From NCBI RefSeq assembly GCF_020520425.1, contig NC_079490.1, forward strand, positions 5,146,001-5,210,000: a stretch of 64,000 bases of DNA, in the 5' to 3' direction. The number at the start of each line of letters is the position of its first letter. Positions within the stretch are counted from its first letter, which is position 1. Of the stretch, positions 47,701-58,200 are shown piece after piece. A model generated the notes under the pieces. The model was not told the origin of the DNA. It worked only from the letters and a program-made list of their open reading frames with translations, and searched no databases. Both the position numbers and the translations under genes were made by a program. The stretch is from Spinacia oleracea. Taxonomy: Eukaryota > Streptophyta > Magnoliopsida > Caryophyllales > Amaranthaceae.

Positions 47701-47872
47701 TTCTGCAGCTTTCCGCAAAGTTCAATTCCAGTTTAGCAAAATGACTACTTCTGCTGCTTTCTGCAAAATCCAATTCCTTCTTCTTCTTCCTAATTGTGAT
47801 CCTGCAAGAACTGCTGCTGCACCCATTGAAATTGAACGCTCCAATTCCTATTGTTGTTGTTGTTGTTCCCAT
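44717..47872 (-). CDS. plastid-type integral membrane protein, DUF2301-like, 5 exons
   Basis: Exons 47872-47498, 46230-45879, 45786-45716, 45042-44944 and 44812-44717 join in frame to 993 bases, 330 residues plus stop, all with GT-AG introns. The first ~100 residues are rich in serine, threonine and basic residues and look like a plastid transit peptide, with a tandem repeat (KLELGAIGSSHFG then KLELGAIGRR). Mature part: GVYQGVYGPWTIDSSDVREV, then several hydrophobic helices (LVTAAISFVLASSTAFL, LFYLLGSAGLGLSLYLIHIY, FWALGVIGSLVAYTTLAQPA, AVWLVGPVFAALTGLVFKEG, LTFIIPITLLGHL, LGVWMALFIIFAG) and a charged tail (DDIGDKSVFIFNALSEEEKA). I recall this layout as the DUF2301 family shared by cyanobacteria and plants; its function is unknown to me. 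All exons look intact. Confidence 0.85.
46440..47174. mobile_element. TIR element with ~40-bp ends in intron 1
   Basis: Left CCGAGTTAATCTCAGTGATT and right AATCACTGAAATTAACTCGG are inverted repeats that extend about 40 bases. A complete Stowaway MITE (46520-46847) lies inside. No normal short target duplication is seen; instead the flanks are a long direct repeat. Confidence 0.7.
46520..46847. mobile_element. Stowaway MITE
   Basis: The ends CTCCCTTCGTCCCTTAATAC and GTATTAAGGGACGGAGGGAG are inverted repeats with TA on both sides. It is nearly identical in length and sequence to 61718-62045. Confidence 0.92.
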
Positions 47873-48121
47873 TTTTACTCCCTTATTTATTTCCACTGCA
47901 CAATCGGATATGGATTATGGAATCCCTTGTCTGCTTATTTTTACGATTTTTTAAGATTTGGTTGGTTTGGGTTTGTGTTAGTGTTATGAACTTATGATGA
48001 TACTGTATCTGTCACGTGGCAGGTTTTTATGGGTTAGTTATCTCATTTGCTTATCTTGGGGTGAGTAGTGTATTTGCCACACGTTCGTTATTAGCATCCT
48101 TAGAGGAGGAAGTCTTTGTTA
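47873..48121. other. 5' region of the DUF2301-like gene
   Basis: This is the likely promoter of the minus-strand gene that starts at 47872. No specific element is claimed. Confidence 0.4.
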
Positions 48122-48353
48122 CAAGTGACTTGTGTCTATATTGGACACAAGTGAGTACCAATACAGAATTTGGAGTACCAATATAGAATATGTTAGTACT
48201 AATACAAATTATGTGAATACCAATAATAACACAAATGACTTATATTGGTGGTATTTCTAAGCAATTTTGCATTTTGGTACTGACATATTATGTATTGGTA
48301 CTCAAGATGTTTGTATTTGGATCACTTGTGTCCATGTGGACACGAGTCACTTG
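48122..48353. mobile_element. MITE with 31-bp inverted repeats
   Basis: The ends CAAGTGACTTGTGTC and GACACGAGTCACTTG pair, and each end also contains an internal palindrome (TGTCTATATTGGACA). The interior repeats AGTACCAATA. Family uncertain. Confidence 0.7.
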
Positions 48354-48376
48354 AGGTTTAGAAACTCTCATCCTTA

Positions 48377-49037
48377 GAGCAAGATTAGTGCTAATACGAG
48401 TAATAGTCTTATTAAGAGCATGATTAGCCCCAAGTCTTAAGACTTGAATTGTGCTGACATGGCATATGATTCATCAGTCTTAAGATCAGAGATATAGAAA
48501 TTGTAGCATTGAAGTAGACGCGTCTTATCAAAATCTTAAAGTGAGTCTTGAAAAATTAAGACTCAACTTAAGACTTGGTATGTGAGTTAAATTAAATAAC
48601 AAAATGATATTTTACATAAATTTACAAGTCTTACATAATTTAATGGGTGAAGAGCTAAATTTGATTTAATAAGGAGTCTTAATAATAATTTAATTATTTA
48701 ATATTAATGAAATGCTGACATGGAAATTGAAGAAAATCTTAAGACAGGGCTCCCTTGATCTTGCTCTAAGTATTAACTTAAAACCTTCCATTTAAGAGGA
48801 AGGGTATGACAAAAGTCTGAGCAAGAGTCGAGCAATATCAAGACTCTCCTATTTAAACAGTAATTTTTTGTTCATTATTATTTTATTCGCAAGTTTGAGA
48901 AGCCTTAAATGAGTTGGAGGGGTAGAGGTGAAAAAATTAAGTACGTCCGAAAGGGTCTCGACAAGAATCCCAGAAATTAAAAATAAATAAAAAACTGATG
49001 TGGAAGTCTTAGCTCAAAAATAGCGTTAATATTGCTC
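48377..49037. mobile_element. Tourist/Harbinger-type MITE, outer element of a nest
   Basis: It starts GAGCAAGATTAGTGCTA and ends TAGCGTTAATATTGCTC, flanked by TTA on both sides, the 3-bp TWA target of PIF/Harbinger elements. It contains a related element at 48416-48766. Confidence 0.78.
48416..48766. mobile_element. Tourist/Harbinger-type MITE, inner element
   Basis: It starts GAGCATGATTAGCCCCAAG and ends CCCTTGATCTTGCTC with TAA on both sides. Its interior (AAGTCTTAAGACTTGAATT, GCTGACATGGCATATGA) matches 53486-53839. Confidence 0.82.
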
Positions 49038-50094
49038 TTAGGTATACCATTATATCCCTGACCTGTACTTGTGATTCAAGGTTTTGAATACTGGAGGCTT
49101 TTGATGGATAACAATAGAGAAGTTCGTCGGGTGACTAGGTTTGTTATATTGGTTTCTACTCTCGGAGTCACATGTTGACCGACAAGTGTATTAAGGAATG
49201 AGAGTTGAATCTAATAAAACAAGTAGGGGAGGAAGTAATAAACAAATAGAAAAAAGATGAAGGGGAAAATATTTTAATCAGAGTAGGGAGGGAGTTTAAT
49301 GTAGTGGTGGTCACTAGAAGAAATTTTTTGAGGAAATTAGATATACAAATATTAAAATTACAAGGTGGGGTAGAAAAGTTACTAAAATAGAAGTGTGACT
49401 CCTAATAAAATACGACTAGAAATGGTAAGTGTGACTCCTAAAAAAATATGAAGGGCTACTTACAAAATTTTAATCATTTAGAACGAGAAGGGAGGAGTGG
49501 AGGTGTAAAGAGAGAGACACAAGAAAGGGGAGAGAAGGAAAACATATATATGGTTCAAGGTTTATAATTGATATTGTTTTGCTTTAGTGGTTCTTTTCCA
49601 AACTTGTTATAGCAGAATATAAATTACTCCGTAATAAACAATGCCTAGGTGGGAATAACATATTTCTCCCTTTCTGCAAACGGGATCTGGCTCTGTATCT
49701 TAAGTCTTTGGCGGGACCATGGTGGTTTGATTCAGTTTCTGAAGTGATCGCTTAGATTGATAAACTATCATCTTTTTTCCAAATTCGTCTATTATTCTTA
49801 ATTTGCACATTATTGACTTTTGTAGTTGAACACTTGAACTTGCAGGCGCAGGTGTTAAAAGAACCTATATCTCTAGAGTTCGGTGCCCGATTGGAGAGTT
49901 TATGTTGTCAATGTTGATTGTTGTGAAGATTCTATGCTACTAATGTCAGATCATTCGATATTCCCCCAAGGGTGTTACATGAATGTTGTTTATTCTTAGC
50001 TCCTCGCAATTGTCTATAATTTTGTTTAATGGCTCATTAGGTTGAAGAATGGGATTCACTTGTAAAAGAAACTTTGCTATCTTCTGTTGAAACA
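49038..50094. other. intergenic stretch
   Basis: No gene can be supported. Confidence 0.45.
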
Positions 50095-51646
50095 AGGCCG
50101 ACCCTGAGGGTAGGCCGTGGGTGCAATGGCCTAGGGCCCGTGGCATATAGGGGCCCAAAAATAATTCAAGTAGATTTTAATTAATGGGAGGAAAATTAAT
50201 TAACATCATTAATGTCATGTCTTTTTCCACGACAAATCCACTAATTTGGTTCATCTTCTAAGCTTTCCCGAAATCTTCCTTGCATTAACTGCTGATAATT
50301 AAGGCAAATAACAAATTCCAATGCAAAGGAATCAATTAAGAAAGGTCCCAATTCATGTTTTAAAATTGAAATAAGATAGAGCTGCTCTGTTTTTTTTACT
50401 CCGTATTTCGCATAGTAATAATCACTGGCACTTCGTTTGTGTGCAAAATTTTATCTTTGGCGTATTTTTATGTAACTTAGATTCTCGTGGAAATTTGGAT
50501 AATGAATGGAGAACTTCACTTCTTATAAGATATACAACTATGCAATATTGTGCTTTTTTTTTTTTGGCAAAGACAATATAAACTTCGTAATTTCATGAGA
50601 TGGTTTCTTTTTTTTCTTTTCTTGTTAGAGCTCAAATGTGTCAAATGGTTTCCCATATAACTATGAGGTTAGTTATCAAGTAAATCATCTTTCTCCTAGG
50701 TGCTGATACATCACAGCAGAACGGCCCCCCATATAACTAGGGATGGGCATGGGCCGGGTCTGGTGAGACCCAGACCCATATTTTTTAGGCGGACCCAGAT
50801 CCGCCCCAGATCCATTGTGTCTGAAAAATTCAGACCCATACCCAGATCCGATGGGTCTAATGGGTATCGGGTCAAAATGGGTCTAGTGTTATATTTTTAT
50901 TTTTAAAAATTTTGTCTTATAAACTTTCTTCGCGCCATTAATTTAACCGCCATTTACTATCTCATATTCACATTCGATACATAAAATATCACAATTCGCA
51001 AATTAGTGCCAAAATACTAATGTATGAATGTATCTAATTAACCTATTTCTAATTTCTAATAATTGACCGGGCACATGGGCCGGATCTGGACCCGGTCTGG
51101 GTCTAAGAATATTCGACCCAGACCCAGATCCGGTTTTAAACACAAGGATCCAGATCCCCCCAGATCCATTGGGTCTCAAATAATTAGACTCAGACCCTTA
51201 AAAATGGGCCGGGTCTAACCGGGTCCTGGACCCATGCCCATCCCTACATATAACTATCAGGTTAGTTTTCTTTTCAGCCCTCTGCCTATTTTATTATTTG
51301 CGTATATGTTTCAGATTTTTTGTTTTGATATTTTCTGTCTTTTGGTTTTTAAATATTCAGTCTGATCGTGGGTACGGATTTGTGCACCCAATGCATCCAT
51401 CACAGCAGTATAGTAATAACTATTAGGTTAATTCTCTTTTCAGTCCTCTCCCTATCTTGTTTGTTTGAAAATGGCAGATTATTTGAGTGCATGTTTCATA
51501 TTTTTTGTTTTGATATTTTCCGTCTTTTGGTTTGCAAATTCAGGTTCATTGTTTGTATGGACTTATGCCCCCGATGCATCCATCACAGCAGTATGGGCCC
51601 TAATCTAATATTTTTCCTAGGGCCTCCAAAATGTCAGGATCGGGGC
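50095..51646. mobile_element. probable hAT-like element containing a second hAT MITE
   Basis: The left end GGCCGACCCTGAGGGTAGG, with TGGCCTAGGGCCCGTGG behind it, and the right end CCTAGGGCCTCC..CAGGATCGGGGC have the look of a hAT family common in plants. Flanks GTTGAAAC and GTTCCAAAC are close but not identical. A region at 51255-51600 holds two tandem copies of a ~175-base unit (GCATCCATCACAGCAGTAT, TTTTGTTTTGATATTTTC), with a piece of a third at 50590-50730. Confidence 0.5.
50738..51246. mobile_element. hAT-type MITE
   Basis: The ends TAGGGATGGGCATGGGCC and GGACCCATGCCCATCCCTA are inverted repeats, with a perfect 8-bp target duplication CATATAAC (50730-50737 and 51247-51254). The interior has GACCCAGATCCG-type motifs at both ends and no coding frame. 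Confidence 0.92.
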
Positions 51647-52384
51647 TAGTTCCAAACATCACTACTTTGGATTATTGGTTCATTCCCTATTATATATATA
51701 CTACCAAGTATTGTATTTTATTATACTTTTGTACAATTTATCAACTAATTTAAAGATGATAGTGAATAATAAAGATGATGTTGGAAATATTTAGGAAAGT
51801 GTAGTGGGCTTTTGTTGTTTGAGGTTAATTTTTTTTTTTTGGTGCGAATTGTTTGAGGTTAATTGATTGAGTGATTTTGATGATCGTAGAGTAGGGAAGA
51901 AGAGTTACAAGGTTGAATTTTGTGGGAAATTATTCTTGTATTATTGGATACACAATTTCCATGATTTGCTAAATATTTATAGTGACACATTTTTTGTGGT
52001 TTCGACCACCACACTACTCTAGACTATTCTACTCTAGACTATTTTACTTTCTTCCATTTGTAGGTAGTTCTAGGTTTTTCTATTTTTAGATATTTGTTAG
52101 GATAGTCTAGATATTTTATTACATGTTTCTAGATTTTTCTACATTATAGTTTTTAACAGATGACTCTTTAAGTACGAAGTATTGTTTCTTTAGAGTGACC
52201 TTTGTCCTGCTAAAACTTCCCTATAATCAACTCTAATGCAACTAACTGCGATTATCGAAAGTTTTAGATTATCAATGCAATATTTTTACTATGAAAATAT
52301 AAGATAGTCGATACAGAGAAGAAAGCAAATTATGAAGTATGAAGATTTTCCTACTATTTTTTGAAACATGTATATTAAGTTATA
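51647..52384. other. intergenic, possible LTR-like stretch
   Basis: From TGTTGGAAAT at about 51780 to about 52240 the sequence has the feel of an LTR (AATATTTATAG box at 51972, CTAGACTATTCTACT repeats), but I could not fix ends or a target duplication. Confidence 0.25.
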
Positions 52385-52590
52385 CTTCCTCCGATTTTTA
52401 ATACTCGCAACGTTTGTGATTTTTACACTATTCACATAGTCATGTGAGATTTTATTAGATTATTTTTAATGTGTATTTTCAAAATATTAATTTTTATAAG
52501 TTTTTACTTAAAGATAAACATTGATCAAAGGTGTGCATTGGTATGCGTGAAAGTGAGGAACATTGCAAGTAAAAATAAACGGAGAAAGTG
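52385..52590. mobile_element. Stowaway-like MITE
   Basis: It starts CTTCCTCCGATTTTTAATAC and ends TAAAAATAAACGGAGAAAG, an imperfect inverted repeat, with TA on both sides. Confidence 0.65.
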
Positions 52591-52925
52591 TAACTTAAAT
52601 ATTTTAATTTTTAATTTAAATTTTAACACATAATCATGTCATGTCATCATTGTGACATGGCTTAAAGGTAACAAATTATTCATACTTATCATTTTCGAAA
52701 AATATATTGTTGGGAATAAATTTACAGAATATGTAACCAACATATTCAATTCGTGCTTATCATTAGTTACTTTCAAGCTTATCTGTTAGAATAATACATT
52801 GGATCGGTCAATCCCCTTACTGCAACGCCCCAACACGAGATTTTATCGTATCTGTTATTCCGGACTAGGGTTATTTGTTTTGGGCCTATTTTCCGGACTT
52901 TTCCGCATCTGTCTAAAGAACACTA

Positions 52926-53257
52926 CTCCCTCCGTCCCGGAATACTCGACCCGGTTTGACCGGCACAGAGTTTAAGGAACTTGAATTGACTTATTTAATT
53001 TAATAGGTAGTAGTTGATAGTGGGGTATTATTTTAATGTAGTTAGTGGAAGGTGGGTGAAGAGGTGGGGTTGAGGGAGAGTAGGAGTTGAATTTTTAATT
53101 ATTTTTTGTATGGAGTAAGGGGTAGGTGGGTTAATAGAGGTGGAGTGAGAAATAATATAATATTGTTAGAATATTTCCATTTTTAGAAACAGGTCAAGTA
53201 TTAAGGGACGGCCCGATAAGGAAAACAGGTCAAGCTAGTATTCCGGGACGGAGGGAG
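52926..53257. mobile_element. Stowaway MITE, complete
   Basis: The ends CTCCCTCCGTCCCGGAATAC and GTATTCCGGGACGGAGGGAG are perfect inverted repeats with TA on both sides. It is the full-length form of the truncated copy at 2385. Confidence 0.95.
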
Positions 53258-53485
53258 TATATAAACTCTCTAGGTCATAACCGAGTAGTATTCTGTAATC
53301 TGTACTCTATCAAATAAAACTTTCTTCCTCTTTGCCTGTAGAAGTACCTAACACATTGTATTTGTTAGTGCACGTTAAATCTCTGTGTTCTTTATTTAAT
53401 TTATGTATCCTTATCAATTACACGTCTGAATGATATGATCCATATAAATTCCACACATAGCTAAGCATCTAAGATTCTAAGCTAA

Positions 53486-53839
53486 GAGCAACATCAACGC
53501 TAAGTCTTAAGATTTGAATTTTGCTGACATGTCATATGACTCAGCTAGTCTTAAGATTACATATAACAATTTGTAGCATTGAAGTGAGATAGTCTTAATA
53601 AAGTCTTAAATGGAGTCTTGAAAAACTAAGACTCAACTTAAGACTCAATGTGTGAGTAAAATAAAATAAAAAAATTAAAGATGTTATATTATTTGAGATG
53701 TTTTAAATGAGTTTGAGGGGTGAAGAGCTAAATTTGGATGAGTCTGTAAAAATCTTAACAAAATTTAGTTAATTAAATATTAGCGGAAAGCTGACCTGAC
53801 ATATGCAAAAATCATAAGATAAGACCCCTGATGTTGCTC
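53486..53839. mobile_element. Tourist/Harbinger-type MITE
   Basis: It starts GAGCAACATCAACGCTAAG and ends CCCCTGATGTTGCTC; flanks are TAA and TAC. The interior matches 48416-48766 (AGTCTTAAGA, ACTCAACTTAAGACT). Confidence 0.8.
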
Positions 53840-53911
53840 TACCTACACCATGCAATTACAAATGTCAACAAAGCCATCCTTAATTAAACGTGTAATATCT
53901 TATAAAAGTAA

Positions 53912-53935
53912 CACGTGACAAATTCCAACCACGTG
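53912..53935. promoter_or_regulatory. pair of G-box/ABRE elements upstream of the LEA gene
   Basis: Two CACGTG hexamers lie at 53912-53917 and 53930-53935, about 165-185 bases upstream of the LEA start codon. ACGTG cores bound by bZIP factors are the usual abscisic-acid response elements of LEA genes, and a pair is the typical functional arrangement. Confidence 0.6.
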
Positions 53936-53979
53936 TCACGACTCTACAAATCCTTGTAATTTGTTTAATTAGTTGTTAG

Positions 53980-53987
53980 TATAAAAT
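53980..53987 (+). promoter_or_regulatory. likely TATA box of the LEA gene
   Basis: TATAAAAT lies about 110 bases before the start codon and about 45 bases after the second G-box, a plausible core promoter position. Confidence 0.45.
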
Positions 53988-54097
53988 AAAAATGCTGATT
54001 TTGATTTTTGAGTATGTATCTTGCAAAAAGAGTAATGATATATACAATATTTTAAAATTAAGCACAAAGAAAGAAGAAAAAGAGAGAGAGAAATAGA

Positions 54098-54343
54098 ATG
54101 GAGACGGTGAAGGAGAAGGCTGCCGACGCCGCAGCATCAGCTAGATCTGGGACAGAAAAGGCGGCGGCGGCGGTGGGGGAGAAGGTAGATAAGATGAAAA
54201 GCCATGACGAAGTTGACAAGGAGATGGCTATCCAAAAGAAAGAGTTACGTAAAGATGATGCCGAGCTTCGTAAGCAGGAGGCCCATGCACGTAATGAAGC
54301 CCAAAAGCAGGCTAACACTGCACCACGCACTAGCACTTTTTAG
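54098..54343 (+). CDS. small LEA_1-type late embryogenesis abundant protein
   Basis: An intact 81-residue frame starting METVKEKAADAAASARSGTE. It has no signal peptide, no cysteine, and a high content of Ala, Lys, Glu and Asp, ending in a charged amphipathic stretch (EVDKEMAIQKKELRKDDAEL, RKQEAHARNEAQKQ). This layout fits the LEA_1 family (group 4, seed maturation proteins), which are disordered in water and protect proteins and membranes during drying. At 81 residues it is shorter than many members but complete: the ATG follows a purine-rich leader and a stop lies at 54341-54343. Two G-boxes and a TATA box upstream suggest abscisic-acid or drought control. No intron is needed. Confidence 0.78.
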   Translation: METVKEKAADAAASARSGTEKAAAAVGEKVDKMKSHDEVDKEMAIQKKELRKDDAELRKQEAHARNEAQKQANTAPRTSTF

Positions 54344-54423
54344 TAATAATAAATTAGGTCTTAGGTCCGTGCGATGCCCAGGTTGTTATGTGTAATAATA
54401 TAAATATTTACTTATATTTTCTT

Positions 54424-54732
54424 CAAAAGGTTTTGCGTGCATAAGGTGTACAATAAATTTATTGTACACCAAAATAACTTTTATGCAGTTTTTTGTAACT
54501 TTAACCCATTTTTCTGTAACTTTTATATTATAAAATTAAAAAGTTGATAGATAAATATTTTAAAGGGTTAAATGATCAATTTACATTATTAGTGGTTTTG
54601 AAGAAATAACTTTTATTCAAATTAAAAAATTTATCATTAAAAAATAGATAATGTAACTTTTAAGCATTTTGAGTCAACTTTTACTCCGGTGTACAATATT
54701 TATTGTACACCCATTATAAATAAAATAAGAAT
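54424..54732. mobile_element. MITE with palindromic ends, copy 2
   Basis: It matches 26649-26970 over most of its length (GTACAATAAATTTATTGTAC left, GTACAATATTTATTGTACAC right), starting about 80 bases after the LEA stop codon. A T-run of about 30 bases follows at 54737-54766. Confidence 0.65.
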
Positions 54733-54766
54733 TTGTGTTTTTTTTTTTTTTTTTTTTTTTTTTTTG

Positions 54767-55050
54767 CAGTTATAACATGATATAGCTAATGTCTTAGTGG
54801 TAAAATTTAATTGTTTAAACTCAATATCAATATAGACAAGTAATACGAAGTGTTTATATAAAAAAAAATAATACGAAGCACTAAACATAAAGATGGCCGT
54901 GGTTTGGGCTGGGCTTCGGGCTGAGCCTACATGTTGCGGGCCTAATCGGGCCTGGCCCACTAAGGCCCGTGTTATATCATGCCGGGGAGGTCCTGGTTGA
55001 AAAGTTCAAAATAGGGCCTATACGGCCTACTTCAGTACGTACATTTGAGT
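54767..55050. other. decayed repeat stretch
   Basis: GATGGCCGTGGTTTGGGCTG at about 54893 looks like a hAT-type end without a partner. Positions 55031-55050 (GTACATTTGAGTAA) match the unit of the minisatellite at 59423-59990. Confidence 0.45.
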
Positions 55051-55204
55051 AATACTTCCTCCATTCTTATCTATATGACATAATAGAGTTTTGGACACTA
55101 ATCCCTATATATTACTATTCTATATCCGAAGTGTATTATAGTCTTACAAACCAATATAGTATAGTATTACAAACTAATATAGCCTTATTTAGACCCTATT
55201 AAAA
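55051..55204. mobile_element. left piece of a Stowaway-like MITE next to Helitron 2
   Basis: It starts CTTCCTCCATTCTTATCTAT after TA and shares TATATGACATAATAGAGTTT with the sequence just after Helitron 2 (59211-59421), which ends AAAAACAGAGAAAG before TA. The two pieces are parts of one or two family members separated by the Helitron. Confidence 0.55.
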
Positions 55205-58200
55205 TCTATATAATATACTAAAAGAGAGGAAATCAATGTGGTGATGGCATTTGTCACTCATTGATTCACCTCTCTTTTAATATTTAAAATAAAAATAAAG
55301 TTAAAAAAATAAAATTAAGCAACAAATATTTTATAACATAATAATATCACGTAATATATATTCGATTTACTGTATTTTATGGTAACAAAAATTAATATGG
55401 AAAAATACATAAAGAATTAAAAGATTTATTAATATTTTTACTAACTTATATAGAGGATTTCCTATATATATGTATACATAATCAAATTCTACACATAATC
55501 TAATTCAAACATACATCGCATATATCATGATAAGTATTTGAAATTTATACGTTTTATAACAGCCATATATACCATAGAAATCTATCTATATCTATATAAT
55601 ATAAAAGAGAGGAAATCAATGTAGTGATGACAAATGTCACTTATTGATTCGCCTTTCCTATAAATATATATAAAAAAATACATGGAGTAATGTTTTGTAT
55701 ATTTTTATTTAAACCTTTTAATTACTTATGGTAATAAATCAATTACACTAAGAAATACTTATTTACTTATGGCAATAAATTTATTCATCTAAATACATTA
55801 CTAAAATAACATGTTGAAATATACTGTGTATACATAGAGATCATTGACTAAAAAACTTATACTAAGAATCTACTTCAATATCACAATATTTACAACATGA
55901 CAATAATTTGTTCAAAAGAAAAATAAAAATATTTTAACAAGGTTGTCTAAAATATCGTTTTACTAAAAATATTTTAAAATCTCTTAGCATATATTAAAAT
56001 ATTGAACTTAAATTTACTAATGACTAACTGTATGTATTATCAATTTTTATTTAAAATATGTGTCTTAAATAGACTACGCATATGTATAACGAATATTAAC
56101 CTTTTCTTTAACATTCGAAGTACTCCGTAGTATTTATCAAGGTTGTTTAAAACATGCTTATTTAAAAAAAATTGCTTAATAACTTTGTATCTTTTCTGTC
56201 TCGGATTATAATTTCTACTTATCCTTTTATTTAATAGCTTCTTAATCTTTTAAATAAATTTTTTTCCCAAAGTTTAATAGATTAATTTTATATTATTAGT
56301 TTCTTTGTCTTTAATCATTTGTTGGGGTATATTTGCCTTTATTTTACATTGTAATTTAATGAAAAATCTTTCCGTGCAATTTCGCGGATAACGAAAATTG
56401 ATGTGGAGCTATGTTTCTCTCTAACTTGCATCTCCTATACTTGATTCTATTAAAAAAATTCTCATTATCTCCCATCATACCTACTTTTCTACTAAATTAT
56501 AATATATAAGCTTACAATAACTTATCGTATAAGACTCCGTAAAAAGACTATTGCAACGATTAAATTCGGACTGAGAAAGTACATAATATAATATGTTGTT
56601 TATTTACTCAACTATTCAAATAAGACACTGGAATTGTAGAAGACTATATATATAGTAGAAGTTTAAATTCAAAATTCTCTTGCCAAAAAACAATTGTTGA
56701 ATCCAGGAGTAGCTTAGAGGCGAGTGTGGATATACGGGTCGGTGGGTAATAGATCGAGGATGGAATAAGGATGAAAATTTTAGACGAGTACGGTGTGGAG
56801 ACCCCGACCAGTTCCAAGGTCATGACTAGCTGAATAAAGTAAATATTGGAGTAGGGGTTAAATGATCGGGTAATGATGTAAATAATAAAATGATTAAGTA
56901 TGTATGACTATCGAAGCGAAGGGTGGATGAGAATAACACTATGATTGACACATATGAAGAACATAGATGAAAATAATATTGTTTCTGTACACTTATTTGT
57001 TTTTATTTTTTTAATAAATAAGACATTGAATGAGGCAATAACAAATTTATCCATAATTGATTTTAATTAGGAGAATATCTATAAGTTATAGGAATAATTG
57101 ACTGGAAAAATCCCAACTTTGAACGTTTCACTTTTATTAATCCCAACTATGGTTTTTTTTTAATAATCCAAACTTTTACCCCTAATGACTTTTAACAATC
57201 CCAAAAACCGGTAACCTGTTAAAATGGTAAACACTGGCAAACTTGGACTTGGGCTTTTAGTTTCTCTCTAAAAAATTTGGTACACGTCATTCATTCAATA
57301 TCCATTCACGTACCCAAAGTTAAACCCTTTTTGTTTTTCATCTGCTGTAAAATAAAATAAAAACAAAAATCAAACACCTTCCATGCTCGTATGTTTAACC
57401 TTAGATTGTAATTTGACAATTTTTTGATTGTAAAAGGAGGTTCATTTTGACATTTTTGTTTTTACTTTGTGTTATTTGTTTAATTTGGCAGGTAAATAAA
57501 CTTAAATCATACTACATCATCTTCATCGTGCTTCATTTGGTAACCACCATTTCTGCTATGGTTGTATCCCTTTCAAATAACTGAAATCAAAGGTCATCAA
57601 CCTTGTTACTACTAGTAAGTTACTGGTAGTAACCCATTTAAATAAATTGAACTCTGTATCCTTTAAAAAAAAAACCCAAAGGAATACACCCCCTTGAACC
57701 CGAAAATGACCCGGTGGATCTAACATATGAGGTTTACTTCGTTCAGCTATTAAATGTCACATTAAAATATGAGGTTTTTGAAAACATTTAAAATTTTGGG
57801 TGGAGAATCAAAGAAAATGACGAAATGAGAAACAAGGGTTATAAGGAGATTTATTAAGGAAAATAAATAAGGGGGGATAAATGCATTTAAAGAAAAAAAA
57901 ACTAACTCTCTATTGCCATGTCAGCGCCACGCCATACATTACCTGCTACAGTAAGTAACTTACCTGCTAGGCCCGTTAAAAGTCAATAGGTGTAAAAGTT
58001 CGGATTATTAAAAAAAACTTATAGTTGGGATTATTAAAAGCAAACCACCTAAAGTTGGGATTATTCTGGTCAATTAATCCTAAGTTATATGCGTCCCAAG
58101 TATAGTGTAATCAGATAACCAAATTGTGAACAGGGCTTTAAAATTCAAAATTCTCTTACCAAAAAATAATGTCGGGTCCAGCCGTATAGGTTTAGGTTTG

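Noticed and set aside
47527..47989. Plus-strand frames of 69 and 148 codons
   Set aside because: They lie antisense to exon 1 of the DUF2301-like gene, whose splice sites and domain are clear.
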